Of a stretch of DNA of 64,000 bases, positions 38,032-48,756 are shown one piece after another. Position numbers and translations under genes: made by a program. Below the pieces are notes generated by a model. That model did no database searches, was not told the DNA's origin, and saw nothing but the letters and a program-made list of their open reading frames with translations. Every line of letters begins with the position of its first letter. The first letter of the stretch is position 1. Location of the stretch: NCBI GenBank assembly GCA_963277665.1, contig OY728122.1, positions 1,980,972,883 through 1,981,036,882 on the forward strand, read 5' to 3'. This DNA is from Viscum album. Lineage: Eukaryota > Streptophyta > Magnoliopsida > Santalales > Viscaceae.

Positions 38032-38150
38032 CACTACTGAAAAGAGGATATTTCCCTATGCATCTATCCACCCAGTTTTTCTAAACCGTGGGGATATCTC
38101 TTTTTAAAATCTATTCCCATGTTTTTAATAAAACCGTGGGAAACAAAAAC
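38032..38150 (+). repeat. Outer CACTA left terminal and subterminal repeats
   Basis: Terminal CACTACTGAAAAG, then AAACCGTGGGGATA (38083) and AAAACCGTGGGAAA (38131) as subterminal motif copies. In En/Spm elements such arrays are the binding sites for the element-encoded TNPA-type protein; that role is inferred by family analogy. Confidence 0.75.
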
Positions 38151-38612
38151 CCGATTCCTCTAATACCATCGTGCTCCTCCTCTATCTTCCATCACAATCC
38201 TCTAATCTTCCATCGGGCTCACATTACCCTTTCTCCCATCACCCTATTCTATCATGCTCATCCTCGCTTCATAAACTCCCGACCCTTTCAACCCCTCCCC
38301 AACCACTTCCTCCCATCCATCTAACCTCAACCCCTTGGCCCTCTCATTCCCTCATAGACCTTCACCTCCCAACCATCCGAACACCACGTCCCTCCAATCT
38401 CCTCCCCTCGCCGGCCTCCACCTCTGCTCTCGACCTCCCTCCCGGCCTTCGCCTCAACCTTATAATCCCACCCTCCACCTACCTTCCCCCAGCTCCTGTG
38501 ACTTCCCCCATCTCGTCTCCCTCTCCTCTCAGCCTTGGCCTCCGCCTCAACTTCCCCCAGCTTCAGCAACATCTCATCCAGGCCTCTACCTCCCTACCCC
38601 AGCTCTGGAATC
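38150..38612 (+). promoter_or_regulatory. Pyrimidine-rich leader of outer CACTA, ending in a likely splice donor
   Basis: About 460 bp rich in C and T, abruptly different from the AT-rich flanks, beginning just after the subterminal motifs. It ends CTGGAATCTAG followed by GTATGAAATTT, a good splice-donor context. Its position ahead of the transposase gene suggests a 5' untranslated exon. Proline-rich open frames here (38171-38668 and others) exist only because of the C-rich composition. Confidence 0.5.
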
Positions 38613-40253
38613 TAGGTATGAAATTTCTTCTTCTTGTTTTTCATTCTATTATATATAAATTCAGTTAAGGATTTAATGAACTATAAAAAGTGAAAAAACA
38701 TGAAAGTACTAAACCATTGTTTGGATTATTGTTACCATTTTCACCATCATGTTCCCTTGAGTGAATCTAAATATATTTTTCTCAGATTATTTTTTCTATG
38801 AGATTTAACTGTCAGATATATCATTGAAACTTATTATTTTTTCCTTCTGTGAATATTAAAATTTTAATTTTCATGATTGCTAAGATTCTGATTATGAATC
38901 ATGCAAATTTGATCATTGAGATTGACCAGAATTTGAGACTATGGGTATGTTTCTTTCAAGCCATAGATTTTAATGAATAATAGTATTCTTGGAATTTTTA
39001 TTAATATGTGATATTGGATATGTAATCAATACATGAGGCACATATTGGCAATTTACATTTCAAATATGTTCATAGTTTGGAAATGTATTGTGATAATTGA
39101 GTTATTTGAAGGACTATTAGTGTTCAAAACATACTTATAAATTAAATTTATCTTAGATATCAAGAAACCACATTGAAATAAATGTGTTTCCATTCCCTGA
39201 TGAGGTGTTTTTGTTATATAATAGCCCTCGGAATTGGATCATATGTGGATAAAAATGATGGAATTCTAAGGATAAAATAATGAAAATGAATACTTTTGTT
39301 CCTTGGACCCATGAAAATATAGTCCATACATTACTTATAAATAGGTTGTGGTTTTACAATAGGGATAATGAATCATAAATTTAAGATTGGATTCTTCCAA
39401 ACTTTTGTAAAACTCAAACATACACGAGAATCCTATGACCAAATTACATGGATCCCAAAAAAATTCTTTAAAGGGAAAAAATTTTCATGAGTGAAGATTA
39501 GAAAATAAATTTACATGAAAATAGGTTTGTATAGGATAAATATAGAATTAATTCTCAATAAAACTCATTTGTGAGACTTTCTATTCTTCCAAATCCATTC
39601 TTCTAGGTAATTATTTTATTAAAAAAATTCATGAAGTGATTTAGATTATTAAATTCGTCTTTTAGTATATTTATACTAATATTTGATATACATGATTGTT
39701 TAATATAAATTATCTAAATGAATTTCATTAATTATTAGAGATAAAGTGGTATTATTTAATTTTTTTCCCTCTTTGAATTAAAATTTTACCCATGGAAAAA
39801 ATAAAATTACATGAAGATGGGGCTCGTTTAAAATATTTATGATGATGGAAGAATTTTTTTATCTATCCCTTTCTTTTTAAATGAAATAACCCATGTTTAA
39901 GTGTCCGTTTTAATGTTAAAAGTTTTTTTTATGTTGCACCTAAGGGAGAACAATCTTGTTTATCTCTCCATTAGTCCAAATATAATGTCTCATAACACTC
40001 TATCATAGACATGAGAACATTCGTGGCCAATTATGGTTTTTTATCATACCTTTATAAGATCGAGGTATGAATTTTATCTCTGATACTGAAAGGGTTGAAA
40101 TTTGTTATAAAAATAAAGGCACATGTAATAAAAATGTGAATTAACTATAAAGTTTTTATGTTCTAATAGTTTTATTTTCTATAGTAAATATCCATTTTTT
40201 AATTCTGTTTTACATTTTTTATTGGAAGAAAACTTTTATTTTTCTTGTTATAG
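38613..40253 (+). other. AT-rich presumed intron upstream of outer transposase
   Basis: Follows the likely donor at 38612 and ends in a T-rich stretch with TTGTTATAG, a good acceptor, 1 bp before the first ATG of the transposase-associated domain. No other feature recognised within it. Confidence 0.45.
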
Positions 40254-40254
40254 A

Positions 40255-41688
40255 ATGTATGGAAGCTGGATGTATCGTACCGATACGATTTCAACCACAT
40301 TTCAAAAAAATGTGGAGAATTTTTTATATTTTCCATTTGACAATGCTTTCGATGGAGGTTGTATACAATGTCCATGGTATGAATTTGTTGGAAGACAATG
40401 GTTAATCTGGGAAGAAGTTAGCTACCATATAACGAAATTTAGATTTCAATCAATCTGTTATGTTTCGTATCGCCATGGAGAGACGAGTCAATGTTCTATT
40501 AGTCATGAACAAAAAGAATGTAGTGGCCTGTAGAATTTGATATTTGATTTTTTTTTCCATTTGTCCATCATCCCAAGAGAGATATTATGCTAGTGCAAGA
40601 AGACAATGATATCAATACACATGTGGAAAATATTGAAGATGATGATGAGAGAGTGAAAAATTTATTGGATGATGCCAGAAATCTAATATGTCAAGAATTT
40701 ACTAAAATGACCAAGTTGGAATATTGAATGCGGTTAAATCATGGGAAAATCATGTATGGAATTTCTAATATCTCTATTGATTCCATTCTTACATTTTTGA
40801 AGTAATTTCTTCCTAATGGTGTAGATATTCTATCAAATCATTACAAATCATGGATGAAAATTAAGGAGCTTGGATTTGATACAAATAAAGGTAATGCTTG
40901 TCAGAAGGATTGCAGTTTATTTTGGGCAGAAACAACTGACCGTAAAGGCTATAAAGAATGTGGTACATCTTGATGTAAGTCAAATATAGATGGAACACCA
41001 TCTCGTGTGGAAGAAAAAGTCATGTGGCAATTTCCATTGATTCCTAGACATCAAAATCTATTCATGTCTGTAGAAATCTCAGCCAATATGTGATGGCATG
41101 ATGCAGAAAGAATTAAAGATAATGATGAGTTGGTTCATCCGGTAAATGGATTAGCATGGAGAACATTTGATGCACAACATAATGATTTTTCTGCTGAGGT
41201 TCTTAATGTTAGGTTGGGTCTACCCTATGATGGTTTTAATCTGTTTGGTCAGATGCTTACTTCTCACAGCACGTGGCCAGTTTTTATTCATGTTTATAAT
41301 ATTCCTCCGTGGATGTGTATGAAAAAACCATTCACTTTGTTGAGTATACTGATATCTTGACCTTTTGATCTCGGTATTGATATAGATGTCTACTTTCAGC
41401 CATTAATAAGAGAGTTGAAACAACTTTGGTATTTTGGTATACGGACATTCGATGCATCTTCAAAGAATGCGTTTCAGATGCCTGCTTCCCTTCTATGGAA
41501 CATAAACGATTTCCCTACTTATGAAATGATGTCTAGGTGGAGTACGAAGGGAAAAATATCATGCCTTGTTTTTATGAATAATACATGATTGATAAGTCTC
41601 AAATATCGTCATAGTTTCAATTTCATGTGGAATCAAAAATTCATGCCAATAGATCATCAATACAGGACGAATCGTCGGAGGTTTGATA
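40255..41688 (+). pseudogene. Outer CACTA TNP2-type transposase, 5' part (split by inner CACTA)
   Basis: The ATG at 40255 follows a splice acceptor. The first exon (to about 40510) is a transposase-associated domain (PF13963 type): it starts MYGSWMYR and has GGCIQCPWYEF, then VSYHITKFRF and a closing RHGE, although the second zinc-type Cys position is altered. From about 40620 the frame follows Transposase_21 (TNP2): LWAE-like segment, VMWQFPLIPRHQNLF (41020-41065), then an open stretch at 41130-41360 with VRLGLPYDGFNLFGQM, HSTWPVF and YNIPPWMCMKK, and then GIDIDVYFQPLIRELKQLW. Several in-frame stops are present. It is cut at 41688 by the inner CACTA and resumes at 49238. The protein would cut and join the element's ends in the nucleus. 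Confidence 0.85.
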
Positions 41689-41734
41689 CACTAGTGCAGA
41701 AAACATTTTTTACGATGGTTATTTTTTATTTTTA

Positions 41735-42290
41735 ATGTCGGATTTTGGACGATGTTATTATAGGAGATGTAATAAACATTTTTTTTATGTCAGTTATTTT
41801 ACAACCGATGAAAAAAATAGAAACCGAAGCATTTTTCACGTCAGTTGATAAAACCCGTCGTGGAAAACACTACGGAGTCATGGTTTATTATGTCCGGTAT
41901 TTAATAACCGACGTGGTATATACCCTTTCATATCAATTATATAATAACCGATGTCATAAAGCACTCATCCAAAGCATTTAGCACATCAGTTATGTTTATA
42001 ACTAACGTGATAAACCTGTCTGCCAAGAAGTTTCCAACATCGGTTATATAATAACTGACGTGAAAAAATATCTACGACATTGGTTATTTTATAAACGATG
42101 TAAAAAACTATCTATTTCCATTTTATTACATCAGTTATGAAATAACAGAAATAAAAACCATTTCCAATGAATTTATTACGTTGGTTTCCAAAAAACATAC
42201 TTTTAAACTAATCTGGCTGTATTTTTTACGTCGGTTATTAAATAACTGAAGAAAAAAACAATTTTTTTAAATAAAACCGAAGCACTACTA
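41735..42290 (-). repeat. Inner CACTA subterminal palindrome array (transposase 3' side)
   Basis: Diverged copies of a unit of about 55-60 bp built on GTCGGTTAT...ATAACCGACGT, for example ATTTAATAACCGACGTGGTA (41901), ATAATAACCGATGTCATAAA (41940), ATATAATAACTGACGTG (42045) and ACGTCGGTTATTAAATAACT (42228). Each unit is itself a near-palindrome able to form a short hairpin. In CACTA elements such arrays are transposase-binding regions. Confidence 0.8.
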
Positions 42291-42323
42291 TGACCAGCCA
42301 AAATACGTGAAATATATGATAAG

Positions 42324-43560
42324 GTTACAAAAAAGAGACCAAAATAGACCAGACCCCCCCCCACCCCACTGGACAACCCCCACCACACCCCTGGACTGCC
42401 CCCACCCCTGGACTGCCCCCCACCCCTGGATAACCCCCATCCTCCTGGACACCCCCGAAACCCCTGGACTGGACAAGCACCACCTAGAAACCCCCCCCCC
42501 CCACCACACCACTAGAAACCCCCACCCTCCTGTAGACCCCCACCCCTGGAAAGCACTCCCACACCCCTGGGCAACCCTCCCACACCCCTAAAACAGAACA
42601 AATAGTTACAAAAAAGGACCAAAACAGTCTAGAACCCCCCCCCCCCCACCCACCCCACTGGACATCCCCACCACATCCCTGGACACCCCCCACACGCCGG
42701 GACTTCCCCCACCCCCTGGATAGCCCCCCACACCCCTGGACAACCCCCACCCTTTTGGACACCCCCACACCCATGGATTTCCCCACCCCCTGGACAGCCC
42801 CCCACACCCCTGGACAACCCCCACCCTCTTAAATACCCCCACACCCTATACAGCACTACCACACCCTTGGACAACCCTCCCACACCCCTGAAAAAGAACA
42901 AGAAGTTACCAAAAATAGACCAGACCCCCCCCCCCCTCCAACCCCACTAGACAACCCCCACCACACCCCTACATACCCCCACACCCCGGAACTACCCCCA
43001 CCCCCTGGACAGCCCCCACACCCTTGGACAACCCCCACCCTCCTGGACACCCCCACACCCCTAGACTGCCCCCACCCCCGGGACAGCCCCCACACCCCTA
43101 GATTACCCCCACCCTCCTGGACACCCCACCCCCTGGAAAGCACTCCCACTCCACTGGACAGCCCTCCCAAACCCCTAGAACACCCCTCCACCCCCACACC
43201 CCACTGTACTGCCCCCACACGCCTGGATAAACCCCACCCTTCTGGACACCCCACCCCCTGGAAAGCACTCTCACACCCCTGGACAGCCCTCCCACACCCC
43301 TAGAACCCGCACCCTCCTGGACACCCCCACCCCACTAGACAACACTTCCCTGGACATCCCTCCCACGCCCCTAGAACCCCCCTCCCCACTAGACTTCCCC
43401 CACACCCCTAGACACCCCTAGATATCCCCCCACTCACCAGGACGTCCCTCCCACCCTCCTGCACACCCTCCCACCCCACTGGACAACACCCACCACACCC
43501 CTAGACCAAAAAAACAGACCAAAACCTGACCAAAACCTAACCAAGACCCCCCACACCCTG
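42324..43560 (-). repeat. C-rich minisatellite with about 290-bp higher-order unit
   Basis: Tandem short units of the form CCCCCACCCCTGGACAA or CCCCCACCCTCCTGGACAC (roughly 16-21 bp), C-rich on plus. A higher-order repeat is visible: an AT-richer spacer GTTACAAAAAAGAGACCAAA recurs as related sequence at 42324, 42605 and 42905 (281 and 300 bp apart) and a further variant at 43501. On the minus strand (sense for this element's genes) the units are G-rich. The Gly/Trp/Val-rich or Pro/His-rich open frames across it are composition artefacts. Confidence 0.9.
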
Positions 43561-43584
43561 GAAAGCCACTGGGCACCTAGTGTT

Positions 43585-43942
43585 GGGAGAGGAGGCGCTC
43601 CCATGCCTCAGGTGGCTGAACATCACTGGAAGGTACTCATCACTCCCACATGCGAAGCTTGAGCTCCAAAAATGTTTCACCAATGCTTTCTTCTCCAGTA
43701 AACATCATTCATTCTATCACATTGATTCCAGTATAACCAGGTGAAAACCCCGTCACACATGACGACATTTCCCTTGGTTATATTGGCATTAATTGATATA
43801 ATTAATGATTTTTACAGGGGAATAAAGTATTGGTGAAACATTTTAAGAGCTCAAGATTTTCATGTGGGATTGATGAGTACCTTCCAGCAGCATTCAGCCC
43901 CCCCCCCCCCCCCCCCCGAGGGGTGGTGGTGCCTCCTCTCCC
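43585..43942. repeat. Long imperfect inverted repeat (112/126-bp arms, 120-bp loop)
   Basis: The left arm 43585-43696 is the reverse complement of the right arm 43817-43942: GGGAGAGGAGGC pairs with GCCTCCTCTCCC at the outer edges, GGAAGGTACTCATCA pairs with TGATGAGTACCTTCC, and TGTTTCACCAAT pairs with ATTGGTGAAACA near the loop. The right arm is lengthened by a C20 run (43898-43917). The loop 43697-43816 is unrelated AT-richer DNA. The structure sits between two C-rich arrays of the inner CACTA and could be a foldback or MITE-like insertion, or an inverted duplication. Confidence 0.85.
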
Positions 43943-44262
43943 ACCCCCTTGGACTGGCCCCCCATCCCCATGGACACCTTGGACACCCCCACCCTATTGG
44001 ACAACCCTCCCACACTGCTAAAAACCCACCTCACCCCACAAGACACCCCCACACCCCTGGACTCCCCAAAGACAGCCACCCACTCCCCTAGACATCCCTC
44101 CCACCCTCCTGAAAACGCTTGCACACCCCTAGACTACCCCCCCACTCTCATTGACACCCAAGACACCCCCACCATACCAGACAGACCTTCCACACCCCTA
44201 GATACCCCCAAACCCCACTGGACACCCCCACACCCTTGTAACCCCTCCCCCCAGACCAGAAT
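43896..44262 (-). repeat. C-rich minisatellite, second block of inner CACTA
   Basis: Begins with a C20 run inside the right arm of the inverted repeat, then units such as CACCCCCACACCCCTGGAC and CCACACCCCTAGACTACC with many variants. Same family as 42324-43560. Confidence 0.85.
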
Positions 44263-44439
44263 CCATACCATAAAGACCATCATAAGTAGACCACAAGAAG
44301 TAGAGAAAAATTAAACATTCACGTATATAAAATTCAAAATGTACAATGTCAACTTAAAAAAATCTAAATCAAACCTAAACAACTACCAAATACATAATTA
44401 CAATGACAAAATTCAAAATTACATTTTACACTACAAACA

Positions 44440-45300
44440 ACTTAAATTCATGCAGACCTGTAAAATAATTTGACCATTCCACTTGTAAGTGTTTGACATC
44501 ATGAGAAATATAGGGTTGAGGGTCATAAAATATCAACAAATTAAAAATTATAATAGTTAACATTTATAATGAATAAAACAAATGAGATATTATGGAAAAG
44601 TTTAAAAGTAAATCTTACCAGGTAAAAGTTCATAACTATTCCAGTTGTTATTATTTTATACAGAAATCTTAACATATAATATCCAAATTCGATGATGCCT
44701 TGTTATTAATGAAAATTATATTTGAATGATTATAAATTCAATATATAATTTTTATGTAATAAATCAAAAAGATCAAATTATGAATGGATATTAACCTTTA
44801 TGTTTACATATTTGATCTTCGCACACCGTTTCATTGTGTTTTTTGAAATTAGACCCATCCCCTGTTAGAAAATAATAAGAATGGGATAAATTTAAAATTC
44901 ATTATAATGTATAAAACTATTGAGAAATTGAAAAACAATTTTCGAACATTTTCTTAAAACATTCCCGAACATCACCATGGAAAGAGCATATACAATAAAG
45001 TGTTTTCTCCCTTGGGAAAAAACCCCTAAAATCCAATGATCATAGATAAAAGAAAATTTAAGGTTAGTGGTTTTTTATGTTAAATGAAAATGAAATCTTT
45101 GAAAGAGATATGTTTCATACCTCTCACAAAAAGGCATCATCCAACATTGTGTGACTATATTCTATTCAAGTCATTCAGTAATATAAATCATTCTTTGTTC
45201 CTCATCCAATGAACATGCTTTAGGGGAAATCAAATTCGGGTCCATGAATCCATATACATATATATGCTCATTCTTATCACAAATGTTATAAAGATACCTA
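44440..45300 (-). pseudogene. Inner CACTA Ulp1-like cysteine peptidase relic (C48 fold), catalytic residues lost
   Basis: Reading minus from about 45270: YVYGFMDPNLISPKACSLDE, resembling the segment ahead of the Ulp1 core in plant CACTA proteins. At about 45045-45000 comes YDHWILGVFSQGRKHFIVYA, matching the catalytic-His block (H-W-x-L-x-V-(I/L)...Y-x-L-D-S): His is kept, while the expected Asp position reads Ala. At 44695-44640 comes QGIIEFGYYMLRFLYKII, matching the catalytic-Cys block (G-x-x-E-C-G-x-Y-V-M-R-x-M): the Cys is Phe, TTT where TGT is expected. A last exon at about 44535-44450 reads SHDVKHLQVEWSNYF, like the closing E-V-R-x-E-W segment. Introns and frameshifts separate these blocks. 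Family members are SUMO-protease-like; here activity is excluded by the lost Cys. Assigned from motifs only. Confidence 0.65.
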
Positions 45301-45463
45301 ATAAAAAATAGTCATACGTATAAATCTCTAATAAATAAAATGTAGGGAAAAGGTGTTATGACTTATATTGAAAAACATTTCACCACGTTGATGCCCAAAT
45401 AATCTCTAGTAACAAGCTCCATGATATCTGCTTTCACAATCCCTACATTTATTTTACATCGAA

Positions 45464-45663
45464 NNNNNNNNNNNNNNNNNNNNNNNNNNNNNNNNNNNNN
45501 NNNNNNNNNNNNNNNNNNNNNNNNNNNNNNNNNNNNNNNNNNNNNNNNNNNNNNNNNNNNNNNNNNNNNNNNNNNNNNNNNNNNNNNNNNNNNNNNNNNN
45601 NNNNNNNNNNNNNNNNNNNNNNNNNNNNNNNNNNNNNNNNNNNNNNNNNNNNNNNNNNNNNNN
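45464..45663. other. Assembly gap (200 N)
   Basis: Exactly 200 N, a conventional placeholder for a gap of unknown size. It lies between the transposase-associated domain and the Ulp1-like relic of the inner CACTA, so any TNP2-like core or more minisatellite could be missing here. Confidence 0.99.
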
Positions 45664-45666
45664 TAT

Positions 45667-45935
45667 CGTGAATCATTTATTCAATTCCATCGGAGTTACC
45701 ATCTTGGGAACCATCTTCATCAATGACATTACATCCAGTTTCAACATGACAAATTCAAGGGCTGTAACTCAGATTAAAACCATGTCAAATGAGATGATCT
45801 TTTATCTCTATACTTTTCATCTTCTTCATATTCAAACATTTCAGGCATGGACAAAAAAAAATGTCACTACTTGGAACATTTTGTTTAGAAATTTCCAGAA
45901 AGTCATCATTACCTTCCTCATATTCATTGCTCATT
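45667..45935 (-). pseudogene. Inner CACTA transposase-associated domain (degraded)
   Basis: Minus-strand frame from an ATG at about 45934: FLEISKQNVPSSDIFFCPCL followed by KCLNMKK, then IKDHLI, a stop, HGFNLSY, a second stop, and CHVETG. This matches the PF13963-type domain: F-x-x-F-A, the C-P-C-x-x-C cluster, then V-x-x-H-L-x-x-x-G-F and a closing W-x-x-H-G-E. The zinc-type Cys cluster CPCLKC is intact. An acidic stretch (DEDGSQDGNSD) follows before the frame runs into the N gap. In intact relatives this is the N-terminal domain of CACTA transposases or their Ulp1-containing variants. Two internal stops make it a pseudogene. Confidence 0.75.
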
Positions 45936-46319
45936 AGATGTGTCGTAATCCAACATTGACTCATTATTACATATAAAAAATGTCAAAATTATACATCTTT
46001 TTAATATAAGACAATCATATGTTTATATGAAAAATATTATAATTTGAATGTAAAACAATTTTCAAATACAAAACAAATCTATATTTATTAAAAAAAATAT
46101 GCTTGATTTTGATTTTAAAAAGAAAAAATAGTTAGATATAAAAATTTTAAATTCATCTTGGATTCTTTCTTCTTATGGTTCACAAAGAATACATCCTAGG
46201 GAAACTATATACCAAATCCACCCATCCATAAAAAAAGAAATATGAATTATAAATATAAAAATATTTATACATTCACTACTGAACGTTAAACAAATCCTAA
46301 CGATTTTAAACCTCTGGAA
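45936..46319 (-). other. AT-rich stretch upstream of inner transposase-associated domain
   Basis: No coding motif recognised on either strand. By position it is an intron or 5' untranslated region of the minus-strand gene, lying between the transposase-associated domain and the next C-rich array. Confidence 0.4.
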
Positions 46320-46672
46320 AGACCCCCCACCCCTCTGGATAGCCCTCACCCCTGGACACCACCCCACCCCTGGACATCACCCCCACCCCCTTGGACACCA
46401 CCCACACCCCTTGGACACCCCTACCCCCTTTGACAGCACCCCCACCACCTTGGACACCACCACCACCCCCTTGGACACCCCCTGGACACCACCACCCCCT
46501 TGGAAAGCCCCCACCCCCTTGGACACCCCCACCCCTCCTGGGAACCACCCTTACCCCTACCCCCTTGGACACCCCCCCTGGACACCCCCACCCCCTTGGA
46601 AACCACCCCCACCCCCTTGGACACCCCTGGACACAACCACCCCCGTGGACATCCCCCCACCCCACGAAATAA
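46320..46672 (-). repeat. C-rich minisatellite, third block of inner CACTA
   Basis: Units such as CACCCCCTTGGACACC with ACCACC extensions; more homogeneous than the left arrays and with TTGGACA in nearly every unit. G-rich on the minus (sense) strand. Confidence 0.9.
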
Positions 46673-47321
46673 CCCTAGAACACATAGATTGCTTTTAAAC
46701 CATCAATTTCACAATGAAGAAACATCTATAATAATATAAGGAATGAAGGAGAAGAAGAAGTGTATGAAGAAGAAAAAAAAAAGAAATAAAGAATATAGGA
46801 AGAATAATATGGAATAAGTAACTTATTTAAGTAAATTCCATGGAATCCAAGAAAACCATGGGGCCTCCAATGATTGATAGAAAATTGGAGAAAATGGTGT
46901 AAACCTGAGAATCAAATCAAATTAATAATAACAACTCAGATGGAGAAAATCACAGTGTAAAGCCTATCATCACGACACAATGGGGTTAGGATAACTGTGC
47001 TTATTTAAAAACCATGACATGTTCTCCCCCATAACCCATAATTTTCTCATATTAAATAAATGGTCAAAATATATATAACCTAATAGAATCCTATTGCAAC
47101 ACCCCTCATATTTTAATAATGATTGAATCCCTAAAAATGATATTGGAAACCTCAAACATATATTGTTCCGACCTCCTTGGACACCACCCCCACCCCCTTG
47201 CATGGAACCCCCACCGACTTAAACAACAATAACAAATTATAGCCTAATATCCAGGAAACAATACAATCATCATTTCATAATCACAAAAATCATGGTTCAA
47301 TAGTCAATCCCAACTGACACT
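46673..47321 (-). other. AT-rich spacer with purine tract and a short C-rich island, inner CACTA
   Basis: Contains a purine-rich run at 46741-46800 (GAAGGAGAAGAAGAAGTG and similar), which is a pyrimidine-rich run on the sense strand, and an isolated 40-bp C-rich island at 47170-47212 of the same minisatellite family. No coding motif recognised. Confidence 0.5.
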
Positions 47322-48352
47322 TATCCCCCACCACCTTGGACACCCATAGACACCACCACCCCCTTAGACACCCCCACCCCTCTAGAAAGCCCCCCACACC
47401 CTGGATAGCCCCCACCCCTGTAGATAGCCCCATACCCCTTGAAAACCCCCATCCATCCTGGACACCAACCCCACCTCCTACCCCTTGGATCACCCTGGAC
47501 TCCCCCAACCCTCTAGACAGCCCCCCCCCCCCCCCCGGAAAACCCTCCAAACCCTCTGGATAGCCCCCACCCACTCGGACAACCCCCAGCCCCTTGGACA
47601 ACCCACCCCCACCCAGCGCCTTAAATAGCCCCCCCCCCCCACCCCTTCGACACCCCACCCCCTTGGACTCCCTCTCCCCCACACACACACCCATGGACTG
47701 CCCCCCCCCCCACCTCCATGGACGCCTTGGACACCTGCAAACCTCTGGATAGCCCCTCGAACCTTCTAGACACCACCCCCACCCCCTTGGAAAGCCCCCA
47801 CGCCTATAGACACCCCCCACGCCTATAGAAATCCCCCACCCCTCTACACAACCCCCACCCCCTTGGACACCCCCAACCCTCCTGGACACCACCCACACCC
47901 CCTACCCCCCTTGGACACCGCCCCTGGACACCCCCAACCCTCTGGACAGCCCCCCCCCCCCAGACAACCCCAACACCCTTTGGACAGGCCCCCACCCCCT
48001 TGTAAATCCCCCACCCCCTTCGACACCCCCCACCCCCTTGGACCCCCCCCCCCCCCCCACCAACATTGACACCCTGGACACCCCCAACCCTCTAGACAAC
48101 CCCTCGGGCCCTCTGGATAGCCCCCACCCCCTTGGAAATCCCCTGCACCCCCTGGACACCACCCCCACCCCCTTTGACATCCCATGCACCACCATGGACA
48201 TCCCAACCCCCTTAAATAGCCCCCACACCCCCTAGACACCACCCCACCCCCTTTGACACCCCCAGACACCCCCACCCCACTGGACAGCCATCCCAACCCC
48301 CTAGACACCCCGGACCACTTACACAGCCCCCACCCCCTTGGAAACCCCCTAT
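47322..48352 (-). repeat. C-rich minisatellite, fourth and longest single block of inner CACTA
   Basis: About 1 kb of units related to CACCCCCTTGGACACC and CAACCCTCTGGACAGC, broken by several C8-C16 runs (47521-47536, 47630-47640, 47702-47711, 48045-48058). Long open frames across it in several phases (up to 202 codons on minus) reflect the absence of stop codons in the repeat, not a gene. Confidence 0.9.
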
Positions 48353-48756
48353 ACACACACACATACATGACAGAAAACACAAAAATTGTAAACATTCATG
48401 ATATCACTTCAATAGTTTATTATACCAGAAAATAATTTATCGTTGTATAGATGAACACTATGAAACATAACATGATAGAAAGAACAATGAAAAATAACAT
48501 CTCAAAAAACCTTTTTTAGGCATCGCGGAAAATAATAAATGAAAAGGGGTTGTGTGAGTCTTACTGGAGTTTTGTGAGTCGACATGAAAGATCTGATAAA
48601 ATTATGTATGAAGAATTATGTTGGAAAAACAAGGCTGGAGGGAATGAATTTGATGAATCCTTTACAGGTTTTCCACGTGAGAGAGATGAATCACAGGTCA
48701 CCCGATCGAAGAAAATAGAATGACTGAATACGGGTTGTGAAAAAACATTTAAAAGA
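48353..48756 (-). other. Non-repetitive stretch between C-rich array and right subterminal array, inner CACTA
   Basis: Moderately AT-rich; no coding motif or strong repeat seen. By position it should hold the promoter and leader of the minus-strand gene. Confidence 0.4.

Noticed and set aside
38171..38668. 165-codon Ser/Pro/Leu-rich plus frame
   Set aside because: It lies in the pyrimidine-rich leader, overlaps equally long frames in another phase, and runs through the likely splice donor at 38612.
45421..45726. Open frames on both strands across 45464-45663
   Set aside because: They consist mostly of the 200-N gap and have no meaning.
46320..48352. CRISPR-like array of short regular repeats
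   Set aside because: Units are tandem and degenerate without unique spacers, the DNA is plant-like and lies inside a CACTA element; this is a minisatellite.
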